Below are positions 30,181 through 38,293 of a DNA stretch of 64,000 bases, in pieces. Position 1 is the stretch's first letter. Every line of letters starts with the position of its first letter. The DNA comes from Streptomyces sp. S3(2020) (lineage in GTDB: Bacteria; Actinomycetota; Actinomycetes; Streptomycetales; Streptomycetaceae), in the NCBI RefSeq assembly GCF_013044505.1, contig NZ_JABERD010000015.1, forward strand, positions 1-64,000, written 5' to 3'. Position numbers and translations under genes: made by a program. The notes under the pieces are model-generated. The model was not told the origin of the DNA, did no database searches, and worked only from the letters and a program-made list of their open reading frames with translations.

Positions 30181-31998
30181 TCAGGCCGGTTGGGCGTCGG
30201 GGAGTTCTACGAGCCAGGGCAGTGCGCCGCGGCCGCCGGCGCCGAGTCGGGCGTAGGCGCTGTAGAGGTGGTTGCCGACGGTGCGGATGGACAGGGTCAG
30301 CTTCTCGGCGATCTGGCGGTTGCTGAGGCCGGCCGCCGCGAGGGTGACGATCTGCCGCTGGCGGGCGGTGAGTTCACCGAGGACGAGTCCGGACAGGGCC
30401 GGGGTGCGGGCCCCCTGGCAGCGGCGTGCCAGGGCGACCGCACGGGTGCGTGAGGTGCGGGCGGCGCGCGGGTCGCGGTGGATGTGCACGGCCTGGGCGC
30501 TGGCCTCGGCGGCGAAGAGCAGGAACCCCCGTTCCTCCAGCCGCTCGGCGGCCAGGTCCAGGGCGGGCCCGTCACCACGGGCGAGCGCGTCGGCGTGCAG
30601 CGCGAAGACGCCCGCGCCGGGCGACTCCCCGGGGGCTCCCAGGCGTACGGCGTCGTAGGCGTCGGTGACCGTCTCCAGCGCCGTGTCGAGGTCGCCGCGC
30701 GCGGCTGCCAGCCAGGGTGCCGTCCGCGGATCGGTGCGCACCCGGGTGTCCGCGTCGGGGTCGGTCATCTCGCCGGACTGCAGAACGGCCAGGGCGAGTT
30801 CGGCACCGCAGGCCGGATCGCCCGCCGTGTCCCGCAGCCCCTCCCTCGCCCAGGCCGCCGCCTCCCGCAGCTCTCCCCGCAGCCGCGCGAACCCCGCCCG
30901 CACGGCCGCGTACCAGGACGGCACCGGCTCGCCCTCCGCGACGAGCCATTCCCCCACGGGTGCGCACGAGGTCCGTACGTCGGCCCGCTCCATCCGCCGC
31001 GACAGCGTGGCCGCCTCGTCCTCCAGGGCCGCCTTGCACTGCTCCGGCGTACGGGCCAGCCGCCGCGCCCGCAGCCGGCCGGCCGCCGCCCGCAGGACGG
31101 GACCGTGCAGGGGGTGGGCGAGGCCCACGCCACCGTGGTCGTCGACCCGCACCAGGCCCTCGGCCTCCAGGTCCTCCAGGACCCGCAGGTCGAATCCGTC
31201 CATGTCCAGCGTCAACGGCTCGGCGAACGCGAGGAGTTCGAGCGTCTCGCGGTCCGGCCGGTCCAGGACGCCGGCCGTCCGTTCCCGCACGGTCGCCGTC
31301 ACGGGCACCGGCCCACGCCACGCCCATTCGTCCGAGCCCGGCAGCCGGACGAGCAGCCCCTCCTCCCGTACGGCTCCGACCACCTCGCGCAGCAGCCGCA
31401 GATCGCCCCGGCACAGCCGGTGCAGCCGGTTCACGGTGAACGGCTCCACGCCGCCGCCGACGCCCGCCGCCAGCAACTGGGCCGTCTCCTCGTGGGGCAG
31501 TGGCTCCACAGCGAGGCGGGGCAGCAGTTCACCGGTCCACAGACGCGACACCGCGCCGGGTACGGGGGCCCCGTCCGTGGCCACCACCAGGAGCCGGGTG
31601 CGGCCGTGCACCGCGAGCTGGTGGACGAGGGCGGCCGAGGCGTCGTCGAGCAGGTGGGCGTCGTCCACCAGCAACAGCCGTACCGCGGAAAGCAGTTGGA
31701 CGGCCCGGTGCAGGGAGACCGGCTCGGGCAGCAGATGGGCGAACGCGGCGAAGGGGATGTGCCGGGTCTCGGGCGTCCCGGCCACCCTGGCGCAGTCGGT
31801 GCCGCGTACGGCCTCCGTGACGAGCCGGGTCTTGCCGCAGCCCACCGGACCGGTCACCACGATGCCGTGGTGACCCGCGGCCGAGGACCGTCGGATCAGC
31901 TCCAGTTCGTCCTCCCGGCCGGTGAACGGCCAGGGCAGTTCCAGGGTCTTCGCATCGCGTTCGAAAGTCGTCACGCAGACAAGAGCCCGAGTACTCAC
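30181..31998 (-). CDS. LAL-type LuxR transcriptional regulator with ATPase domain
   Basis: The 605-residue protein has an N-terminal NTPase with Walker A 'TGPVGCGKTR' (about 49-58) and Walker B 'RLLLVDDAHLLD' near 106. A helical middle follows, and a C-terminal LuxR helix-turn-helix '[20 protein letters not shown]' (about 540-560). It is shorter than classical LAL/MalT regulators (about 900), chiefly in the middle. It should bind ATP and a ligand before activating transcription. It is divergent from an astacin-like protease gene over about 70 bp containing a TTGAGT...ACTCA near-palindrome (32016-32034), and is convergent with the CHAT gene. Confidence 0.87.
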   Translation of the reverse strand: MSTRALVCVTTFERDAKTLELPWPFTGREDELELIRRSSAAGHHGIVVTGPVGCGKTRLVTEAVRGTDCARVAGTPETRHIPFAAFAHLLPEPVSLHRAVQLLSAVRLLLVDDAHLLDDASAALVHQLAVHGRTRLLVVATDGAPVPGAVSRLWTGELLPRLAVEPLPHEETAQLLAAGVGGGVEPFTVNRLHRLCRGDLRLLREVVGAVREEGLLVRLPGSDEWAWRGPVPVTATVRERTAGVLDRPDRETLELLAFAEPLTLDMDGFDLRVLEDLEAEGLVRVDDHGGVGLAHPLHGPVLRAAAGRLRARRLARTPEQCKAALEDEAATLSRRMERADVRTSCAPVGEWLVAEGEPVPSWYAAVRAGFARLRGELREAAAWAREGLRDTAGDPACGAELALAVLQSGEMTDPDADTRVRTDPRTAPWLAAARGDLDTALETVTDAYDAVRLGAPGESPGAGVFALHADALARGDGPALDLAAERLEERGFLLFAAEASAQAVHIHRDPRAARTSRTRAVALARRCQGARTPALSGLVLGELTARQRQIVTLAAAGLSNRQIAEKLTLSIRTVGNHLYSAYARLGAGGRGALPWLVELPDAQPA

Positions 31999-32068
31999 GT
32001 CTGATACACGGGGACTTGAGTAGCCCTCGACTCAGGCGCCCGCGGAGCACCGACGGCACTCTTGGCGC

Positions 32069-33154
32069 ATGACCTCCCGCTACTGCTCCCTCGCGCAGCA
32101 GCCGGCCCCCGCCTTCACACCGGGGCTGGCCGCCGAGAGGCTCAGTGCGCTCATCGGCGGAAGCCGGATGTGGGTCAACAACACCGTCCTGCACTACTAC
32201 TTCTTCGACGGCGAGTCCGACGCCTCGGTGATCGCGGTTCCCGGCAGCGGGGCGACCCGGCGGGTGTCGTGGGTCGGCGCCAAGGAGCAGCGGGACGTCG
32301 TACGCGAGTGCTTCCAGGAGTGGCAGGACCTCGGCGTCGGCGTCACCTTCGCCGAGGTGGGCGACCGCGGCGAGGCGGAACTGCGCATCGGGTTCCAGCT
32401 CGGCGACGGCTCCTGGTCGACCGTCGGCAAGGACGCACTGCGGGTAGGGCTGCACGAGCGGACGATGAACTTCGGCTGGGACCTGACCGCGCCCGGGGAG
32501 CGCGGGACGGCCCTGCACGAGATCGGGCACGCGCTCGGTATGCACCATGAGCACCAGAACCCGTTCGCCGGGATCCACTGGGACGACGAGGCCGTCTACG
32601 CGGATCTCGCGGGCCCGCCGAACCACTGGACCCGGGACAAGACGTTCTTCAACATCCTGCGCAAGCTGGACGTCCGTGAGGTGAACGGTTCCGCCTGGGA
32701 CCCGCAGTCGATCATGGAGTATCCGTTCTCGGCAGGGCTGATCCTGGAGCCGGAGCAGTTCCGTGCGGGTCTGAACCCGAGCGGCACGCTCTCGCCCTTG
32801 GACAAGGAGTACGTCCTGCGCTGGTACCCGTCGGCGGGCCCGTCGCGGCCGCCCGCGCTGGTGCCGTTCCGTTCGGCTCCGCTCGGTCTCGGCCCGGGCG
32901 AACAGGCCGACTTCACCGTCGAGCCGCCGGAGACCCGCGAGTACAGCGTGGGCACCTTCGGCGACAGCGACACCGTCGTGGTGGTCTTCGAGGAGCGGGA
33001 CGGGGAGCCCCGCTATCTCGCCGGCCAGGACGACGGAGGAGCGCCGCACAACGCCACCGTCAAGGCCCGTCTCGTCAAGGGCCGCCGATACTTCGTCCGT
33101 GTGCGCCTGTACTCCGCGTGGGGTTCGGGGGAAACTGCGGTCATGTGCTGGTGA
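32069..33154 (+). CDS. Astacin/matrixin-like zinc metalloprotease without signal peptide
   Basis: This 361-residue metzincin carries the full zinc motif 'HEIGHALGMHHEH' (His150, Glu151, His154, His160, plus the Glu of astacins) and the Met-turn in 'SIMEYPFS'. The C-terminal third (about 265-361) is beta-rich and resembles pre-peptidase C-terminal-type domains ('VSVGTFGDSDTVVVVFEER'-like). No signal peptide or membrane segment precedes the protease, so it is either cytoplasmic or exported by an unrecognised route. It is transcribed divergently from the LAL regulator, which probably controls it. Confidence 0.85.
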   Translation: MTSRYCSLAQQPAPAFTPGLAAERLSALIGGSRMWVNNTVLHYYFFDGESDASVIAVPGSGATRRVSWVGAKEQRDVVRECFQEWQDLGVGVTFAEVGDRGEAELRIGFQLGDGSWSTVGKDALRVGLHERTMNFGWDLTAPGERGTALHEIGHALGMHHEHQNPFAGIHWDDEAVYADLAGPPNHWTRDKTFFNILRKLDVREVNGSAWDPQSIMEYPFSAGLILEPEQFRAGLNPSGTLSPLDKEYVLRWYPSAGPSRPPALVPFRSAPLGLGPGEQADFTVEPPETREYSVGTFGDSDTVVVVFEERDGEPRYLAGQDDGGAPHNATVKARLVKGRRYFVRVRLYSAWGSGETAVMCW

Positions 33155-33292
33155 GACAGCGCGTACAGACCGCACACGGGCGAGGCTGGACCACTGTCCG
33201 GCGCCGGGGGAATGGCCGGCGATCGTCACCTTCGGGGGAGGGAGACGATCGCCGGCCAGGCGGCGTTCACGGCCCCGTCGGCCACGCGGCGT

Positions 33293-34168
33293 TCACGGCT
33301 CCAGCGGCCGCGCCGGGTCCTTGGACCACTCCTCCAGCGAACCGTCGTAGAGCGACACGTCCTCGCGTCCCAGGAGTGTGAGGGCGAGCGCCGCGCCCGC
33401 CGCCGAGATGCCGCCGCCGCAGTACAGGACGACCGGCGAGTCCTCGGCGTCGAGCACCGTGCCGACCCTGGCGGCGAGTTGCGGGCCGGGCAGCACGCGG
33501 CCCTCGGGGTCCAGGAGTTCGCGGCCGGGGAGGCTGCGGCTGGCCGGGATGTGGCCGCGGCGGCTGTAGCGGGTGGGGGCGGTGCCGTCGAAGCCGCCGG
33601 CCGGCAGGGCGCACACCAGGGTGCCGGGGCGTTCCCCGCGGCTGATGGCGGCCACCTCGTCGAGGTCCGTCCAGAGTTCCGGGCGCGGGACCGGCGTCAG
33701 GGGCGTGACCGTGGGGGCCGGTTCGGCGTCCTCGCCGTGGACCAGGGGGTGCCCGGCCGCCTCCCACGCCGCCAGGCCGCCGTCGAGCACGGCGGCCGGT
33801 ACGGAGATCGCGCGCAGCATCCACCACAGCCGGGCCGCCCAGATGCCGCCGCCGTCGTCGTAGACGACGACCGCGCTGCCCTCCCCCACGCCGAGCGCGG
33901 CGAGTGCGCCGGCCAGCGCCTCGGGGGCCGGTACGGCGAAGTGGTACGGGGCGTCGGGGTCGGAGAGGTCGCCGGTCAGGTCGGCGTGGCGGGAGCCCGG
34001 GAGGTGCCGCTCCACCCAGGCCGCGCGGCCGCTCGCACACCGGTGGTCGCCGTCGTGCCGGGGTGAGGGCAGCAGGGCGGTGGCGTCGAGGACGACCAGC
34101 CGGGGGTCGTCGAGGCGGGCGGCGAGCCAGGTGTCGTCGACCAGCGGGCCGGGCAGCAGGGAGGTCAT
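33293..34168 (-). CDS. Two-domain rhodanese-type sulfurtransferase
   Basis: The 291-residue protein has two rhodanese domains. The N-terminal one is inactive-type ('VVVYDDGGGIWAARLWWML', no Cys). The C-terminal one has the active-site loop 'VVLYCGGGISAAG', whose Cys would carry the persulfide. The loop resembles the CG(S/T)GVT of 3-mercaptopyruvate sulfurtransferases. It moves sulfur from thiosulfate or 3-mercaptopyruvate to an acceptor. The ATG at 34168 is chosen because it opens 'MTSLLPGPLVDDTWL', the normal N-terminus of the family. It faces away from the thiamine-type riboswitch across a 113-bp gap, so sulfur supply for thiamine or cysteine salvage is a reasonable but unproven link. Confidence 0.9.
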   Translation of the reverse strand: MTSLLPGPLVDDTWLAARLDDPRLVVLDATALLPSPRHDGDHRCASGRAAWVERHLPGSRHADLTGDLSDPDAPYHFAVPAPEALAGALAALGVGEGSAVVVYDDGGGIWAARLWWMLRAISVPAAVLDGGLAAWEAAGHPLVHGEDAEPAPTVTPLTPVPRPELWTDLDEVAAISRGERPGTLVCALPAGGFDGTAPTRYSRRGHIPASRSLPGRELLDPEGRVLPGPQLAARVGTVLDAEDSPVVLYCGGGISAAGAALALTLLGREDVSLYDGSLEEWSKDPARPLEP

Positions 34169-34281
34169 GGCGGCCGATCGTACGCCCGTGAGCTGGGCGT
34201 CTCGCCCGTCGAGCAAGGTCATCCCATATTCCGGACATCGCTTGCACAGCATCCCGGGCATGCGGTTATGGTTTCGGCCAT

Positions 34282-34396
34282 CTACGCGGGAGCCCCTACC
34301 CGGCTGGGCTGAGAGGGCGTCTGGGATCCGTTCGCCGAACGGATCCCCATGGGGACGCCGACCGCACACACCACGCCATCCAGGCGTCCCGCGTAG
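34282..34396 (+). promoter_or_regulatory. Variant TPP-riboswitch-like aptamer lacking the pyrophosphate half
   Basis: Stem P1 is a perfect 10-bp pair, CTACGCGGGA (34282-34291) with TCCCGCGTAG (34387-34396). GAGCCC...GGGCTGAGAGGG (34290-34317) is the hallmark pyrimidine-sensing P2/J3-2 block of thiamine pyrophosphate aptamers. An extended P3 follows (GGCGTC...GACGCC around a GGGATCCGTT/AACGGATCCC hairpin), and the conserved CCGACCG. The usual CCTGATC...TAATGCCAGCG block that forms P4/P5 and grips the pyrophosphate is not present. A short ACGCC-atcca-GGCGT hairpin (34373-34387) takes its place. Ligand is therefore uncertain. Confidence 0.72.
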
Positions 34397-34404
34397 GAGT
34401 CCAC

Positions 34405-34476
34405 GTGTCTTCAGCAGTCGAGCCCGAGCGACCGGTGTCCCACACCCCGGTGCGCTGCTCCTGTTGTTGTCGCTGA
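34405..34476 (+). CDS. Poly-cysteine leader ORF
   Basis: This 23-codon ORF starts at GTG 34405, 5-6 nt after GGAG, and ends in RCSCCCR before TGA, four Cys codons in six. Poly-cysteine leader ORFs act as cysteine-responsive attenuators in actinobacteria. The ribosome site (AGGAG, 34395-34399) begins inside the 3' strand of riboswitch stem P1, so aptamer folding could control its translation. The coding gene follows 60 bp later, after a CTCC-ttc-GGAG hairpin covering that gene's own ribosome site. Confidence 0.65.
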   Translation: MSSAVEPERPVSHTPVRCSCCCR

Positions 34477-34536
34477 CACTCCCGCGCCCCTCTCACCGTT
34501 CACCGCGCTCTCGCGCACCTCCTTCGGAGTACCCCC

Positions 34537-35457
34537 ATGCCACACATACGGGTCATGCTCGACTATTTCCACCCCTGGCCGAATTCGGCCGGTCTGTACG
34601 TCTCTCGTGCCCGTGGCCGGTACGCCGAGGCAGGTCTGGACGTGGAGTTGGTGGTGCAGGACCCGGGGCGCGGGGACACGCTGGAGTACCTGGCCCGGGG
34701 CGAGGTGGACTTCGGGATCTTCCCGCCGAACCGGCTGCTGGCCCGACGTGCCGAGCACGGACAGCCGCTCATCGCGGTGGCGGCCGTCAACCACCGGGGC
34801 CTGGAGGCGGTCCAGACGACGACCTCGACGGGGATCACCCGCCCCCGTGACCTGGAGGGCCGCCGCGTAGCCCTCAACCCGACCCCGCGCGGCCGTGCGA
34901 TGGTCCGCCATCTGGTCGCGGCCGACGGCGGCGACCCGGACGCGGTGATCACCGTCGACGCGGGCACCCGCGAGCTGACCGTGGACGACATCGAGGCGGG
35001 CGAGGCCGACGCCACCTTCGGGAACTACTGGTCCTGGGACGCGCTGCGCGGCGACCTGCCCGAGGAGCGCCGGGTGACCTGGCCGGTGGACGAGATCGGC
35101 GCACCCCGCTACCACAGTTACCTGCTGGGCACGAGCGAACGACTCCTCGCCGAACAGCCGTCTCTCGTCAGGGACTTCCTGGCCGTGACAGCCCAGGGTT
35201 ACGCGGCCGCCGCCCGGGAGCAGGAGGCCACCCTGGAGCTGCTGGAGGGTGTGATCCCGTACTTCCCGCGCTCGCTCATCGCCCGCTCCCTCGCCCTGAT
35301 CGCACCGACCTGGACGGACGCCGACGGCCGCTGGGGCGTCATCGACACCTCCCGGATGGGCCCGTACGCGCACTGGCTCGCGGAGAACGGCGCCCTCGCA
35401 CACGACCGCGGCTGGGACCGCTCCTTCACCAACGGCCTGCTGGACGTGGCCGCGTGA
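34537..35457 (+). CDS. NMT1/THI5-like protein with no signal peptide
   Basis: The 306-residue protein has the periplasmic-binding-protein-like NMT1/THI5 fold: 'MLDYFHPWPNSAGLYVSRAR' at the N-terminus, 'GEVDFGIFPPNRLLARR' near 64 and 'DDIEAGEADATFGNYWSW' near 150. It begins directly with the domain and has no Sec, Tat or lipoprotein signal, unlike the second copy encoded 290 bp downstream. It contains no cysteine, so the CCCFC motif of yeast THI5 pyrimidine synthase is absent. It could be a cytoplasmic pyrimidine-binding or pyrimidine-synthesising protein, or a binding protein that has lost its signal. Control is by the upstream aptamer and leader ORF. The ATG follows GGAG. Confidence 0.8.
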   Translation: MPHIRVMLDYFHPWPNSAGLYVSRARGRYAEAGLDVELVVQDPGRGDTLEYLARGEVDFGIFPPNRLLARRAEHGQPLIAVAAVNHRGLEAVQTTTSTGITRPRDLEGRRVALNPTPRGRAMVRHLVAADGGDPDAVITVDAGTRELTVDDIEAGEADATFGNYWSWDALRGDLPEERRVTWPVDEIGAPRYHSYLLGTSERLLAEQPSLVRDFLAVTAQGYAAAAREQEATLELLEGVIPYFPRSLIARSLALIAPTWTDADGRWGVIDTSRMGPYAHWLAENGALAHDRGWDRSFTNGLLDVAA

Positions 35458-35531
35458 CGCTCCTGCCCCGGCTGACCCGGCGGCTGGCCGTCGACTTCAA
35501 GCGGGTGGCGAGCGCGCTGTGTCGGGCCTGA
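35454..35531 (+). CDS. Sulfur-type leader peptide before the second binding-protein gene
   Basis: This 25-codon ORF starts with a GTG that overlaps the preceding stop (GTGA). It contains 'RRLAVDFKRVASALCRA', a clear variant of the streptomycete leader-peptide core (R)RHVDLxRVxSALCR. Such leaders precede sulfur assimilation and transport genes. The inverted-repeat element starts 8 bp after its stop, separating it from the gene it would control. Confidence 0.65.
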   Translation: MTLLPRLTRRLAVDFKRVASALCRA

Positions 35532-35538
35532 CCGCCCC

Positions 35539-35715
35539 CTAGGGCCTGCCCGGCGGATCATCCCGGCGTCGCGGGCCCTGGCACGCACATCTGCGGCGTT
35601 GTCGTCAGTCGCCGACTCCCTCCTCCGCCTTGCAGATGCACGCACCAGACCCCGCTCGGCTTGGTCACGAGGCGCCGTTTCTCACAGCCGGCCTGATCCG
35701 CCGGACAGGCCCTAG
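35539..35715. mobile_element. MITE-like element with 22-bp terminal inverted repeats
   Basis: CTAGGGCCTGCCCGGCGGATCA at the left end pairs with the right end (35694-35715) at 21 of 22 positions. Both ends carry CTAG, possibly the duplicated target. The interior (about 133 bp) has further inverted sequence around GCACGCACATCTGC and GCAGATGCACGC and no ORF of note. I recall near-identical elements scattered in other Streptomyces genomes. It fills most of the 290-bp gap here. Confidence 0.82.
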
Positions 35716-35748
35716 CCGCCGCCCTCCCCTCCGTACGAAGGACCCGTC

Positions 35749-36777
35749 ATGCACCGCCGTACTCTCCTGTCCGTCATAGCCGCCGGCGCCCTGCTCGGTG
35801 CCACCGGATGCGCCGCCGACTCCTCGGCCGCCGCGAAGGACGGCACCACCACCGTCACCCTCGCCCTCGACTGGACGCCCAACACCAACCACACCGGTAT
35901 CTACGTCGCCCAGGCCAAGGGCTGGTTCGAGGACGCCGGGATCGACCTCAAGATCGTGCCCTACGGTTCGACCGCGCCCGAGACGCTGATCGCGGCCCAC
36001 AAGGCCGACTTCGGCATCTCCTACCAGGAGGGCGTGACGACCGCGCGGGCGGCCGGTGCCGACATCACCTCCGTGTACGCGGTCACGCAGAAGACGAACG
36101 TCACCATCGCGGTGCGCGCCGGCCGCGAGGACATCAGCTCCCCGAAGGACCTCGACGGCAAGACGTACGCCGGGTTCGGCGCCCCCTACGAGAAGCCGCT
36201 GCTGCAGAAGGTCATCCAGAACGCGGGCGGCGAGGGCGACTTCAAGCAGGTCACCCTCAACACCTCGGCGTACGCGGCGCTTTACGCGGGCAAGGCCGAC
36301 TTCGCGATGCCCATGCCGACCTGGGAGGGTCTGGAGGCGGAGCTGAGCGGCAAGCCGCTGAAGAACTTCCAGCTGGCCGACTACGGCTTCCCGGCGATCT
36401 ACTCGACGCTGGTCGCGTCCTCCGACCGGTTCCTGAAGAAGAACCCGGCACTCGCCAAGAAGTTCCTCGCGGCGCTCGACAAGGGCTACCGCTACGCGGC
36501 CGACAACCCCGACAAGGCCGCCGACCTGCTGATCTCCGAGAACAGGAGCGTGCTCACCAACACCGAGCTGGTGAAGAAGAGCGAGGCGCTGCTGGCCAAG
36601 GAGTACTACAAGGCGGCGGACGGCACGCTCGGCACCCAGAGCGCCGAGCGCTGGCAGGCGTTCGCGGACTTCGAGTACAAGGCGGGGCTGCTGGTCGACG
36701 CGGACGGCAAGAAGCTCACGAAGGCCCCGGACGCCGCGGAGTTCTTCACCGACGCCTACCTGCCGGCCGCCAAGTGA
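35749..36777 (+). CDS. ThiY-like lipoprotein, thiamine-pyrimidine ABC substrate-binding protein
   Basis: This 342-residue lipoprotein has a signal with lipobox 'LLGATGCAAD' (Cys near 22) and then 'LALDWTPNTNHTGIYVAQAK', the signature start of ThiY/NMT1 binding proteins for formylaminopyrimidine or HMP. Further family matches are 'KADFGISYQEGVTTARAAG' and 'YGFPAIYSTLVASSDRF'. It should capture a thiamine pyrimidine precursor outside the membrane and deliver it to the permease encoded next (4-bp GTGA overlap). The ATG follows GAAGGA. An upstream leader peptide and inverted-repeat element probably modify its expression. Confidence 0.88.
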   Translation: MHRRTLLSVIAAGALLGATGCAADSSAAAKDGTTTVTLALDWTPNTNHTGIYVAQAKGWFEDAGIDLKIVPYGSTAPETLIAAHKADFGISYQEGVTTARAAGADITSVYAVTQKTNVTIAVRAGREDISSPKDLDGKTYAGFGAPYEKPLLQKVIQNAGGEGDFKQVTLNTSAYAALYAGKADFAMPMPTWEGLEAELSGKPLKNFQLADYGFPAIYSTLVASSDRFLKKNPALAKKFLAALDKGYRYAADNPDKAADLLISENRSVLTNTELVKKSEALLAKEYYKAADGTLGTQSAERWQAFADFEYKAGLLVDADGKKLTKAPDAAEFFTDAYLPAAK

Positions 36778-37535
36778 GGCCGCTGCTGCGGTCGTTGTGG
36801 CCGCCGCTGCTGGTACTGACCGTGGTGGTCGGCGGCTGGCAGCTGTACGTGAGTGCCGCCGGGGTCGATCCGACGATGCTGCCGTCTCCCGCGCGGGTGG
36901 TGGAGCAGGGCTGGGCGAATCGCGAGGACCTGTGGGCGCAGACCGTGCCCACGCTCCAGGAGACCCTGCTCGGCTTCGCCCTGTCGTTCGCGTCGGCCTG
37001 GCTGGTCGCCGTGCTCCTCGACTTCTCGTCGGCGGCCCGGCGGGGCCTGTATCCGCTCCTCGTCGCCTCGCAGACGATCCCGATCGTCGCCGTGGCACCG
37101 CTGCTGATCATCTGGTTCGGCTTCGGGCTGCTGCCGAAGATGCTGGTGGTCACGTTGACGACGTTCTTCCCGCTGGCCGCCAACCTGGCCGCCGGGTTCG
37201 CGGCGACCGACCGCGAGGCGATGCGGCTGCTGCGCTCGCTGGGCGCGGGCCGGTGGCGGACGTTCCGGCTGGTGCGGGTGCCGAGCGCGATGCCGTACTT
37301 CTTCGCCGGGCTGCGCGTGAGCATCACGTACGCCGTCGTCGGCGCCGTCTTCGCCGAGTACGCGGGCGCCGAGGCGGGACTCGGAATCTATATGCAGGCG
37401 CAGAAGAGCGCGTTCCGTACGGACCTGGTGTTCGCGGCGGTGGGGGTCACGGCGGCGCTGAGCAACGCGCTGTTCGGGGCCACGTATCTGCTGGAGCGGC
37501 TGGTGCTGCCCTGGGAGCGGAAGGTGGGCAGGTGA
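36774..37535 (+). CDS. ABC transporter permease for thiamine pyrimidine precursor (ThiX-like)
   Basis: The 253-residue membrane protein has about six helices and the EAA loop 'SLGAGRWRTFRLVRVPSAMP' that contacts the ATPase. It is of the SsuC/TauC/ThiX type. GTG at 36774 overlaps the lipoprotein stop, and its own stop overlaps the ATPase start. It is the channel of the importer encoded by this operon. Confidence 0.88.
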   Translation: MRPLLRSLWPPLLVLTVVVGGWQLYVSAAGVDPTMLPSPARVVEQGWANREDLWAQTVPTLQETLLGFALSFASAWLVAVLLDFSSAARRGLYPLLVASQTIPIVAVAPLLIIWFGFGLLPKMLVVTLTTFFPLAANLAAGFAATDREAMRLLRSLGAGRWRTFRLVRVPSAMPYFFAGLRVSITYAVVGAVFAEYAGAEAGLGIYMQAQKSAFRTDLVFAAVGVTAALSNALFGATYLLERLVLPWERKVGR

Positions 37536-38293
37536 GCAGTCTGCGGATCGAGGGCGTCGGCAAGTCCTTCGGCGAACTGGAGGTGCTGAGGGACCTCGAA
37601 CTCTGCGTCGAACCGGGCGAGTTCGCGGCTGTGATCGGCCCGAGCGGCTCCGGCAAGAGCACCCTGTTCAACCTGGTCTCCGGTCTCGATCGGCCCACGT
37701 CGGGGCAGGTGCTGGTGGAGGGCGAACCGGCGTCGGTTGAGTCCGGCAAGGTCGCCTACATGCCGCAGAAGGACCTGCTGTTCCCGTGGCGGACCGTCCT
37801 GGACAACACGGCTCTGGGACTTGAGGCGCAGGGCGTGCGGAAGAAGGAGGCGCGGGCACGGGCCGACGCGCTGTTCGCCGACTTCGGGCTCGACGGCTTC
37901 CAGAAGGCGTACCCCTCCCAGCTCAGCGGCGGCATGCGGCAGCGGGCCGCGCTGCTGCGCACGGTCGTCCTGGAGCGGCCGGTGCTGTTGCTGGACGAGC
38001 CGTTCGGCGCGCTGGACTCGCTGACCCGGACCGAGATGCAGCTGTGGCTGGCCGGCATGTGGCAGCGCCACCGCTGGACCGTCGTGCTGGTCACCCACGA
38101 CATCCGCGAGGCGGTCCTGCTCGCGGACACCGTGCATGTGCTGTCCGCGCGCCCCGCCACCGTGGTGGACCGTGTCGAGGTGCCGCTCCCCCGCCCGCGC
38201 GGTGAGGACGACTTCACCACGCCCGATTTCGCGGCGACCGAGCGCCGGGTGCTCGGGTCCCTGCGCGGTACGACGGCGGTGACGGCGGCGTGA
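37532..38293 (+). CDS. ABC transporter ATPase (ThiZ-like)
   Basis: This 253-residue ATPase has Walker A 'GPSGSGKST', signature 'LSGGMRQRAALLR', Walker B 'VLLLDEPFGALD' and switch His in 'VTHDIREA'. It is of the SsuB/TauB/ThiZ class and energises the adjacent permease. GTGA overlaps join it to the genes on both sides. Confidence 0.93.
   Translation: MSSLRIEGVGKSFGELEVLRDLELCVEPGEFAAVIGPSGSGKSTLFNLVSGLDRPTSGQVLVEGEPASVESGKVAYMPQKDLLFPWRTVLDNTALGLEAQGVRKKEARARADALFADFGLDGFQKAYPSQLSGGMRQRAALLRTVVLERPVLLLDEPFGALDSLTRTEMQLWLAGMWQRHRWTVVLVTHDIREAVLLADTVHVLSARPATVVDRVEVPLPRPRGEDDFTTPDFAATERRVLGSLRGTTAVTAA

Noticed and set aside
34282..34396. Ordinary TPP riboswitch
   Set aside because: The CCTGATC...TAATGCCAGCG block is not present on either strand near here, so a canonical aptamer was not called. 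The element is reported as a variant instead.
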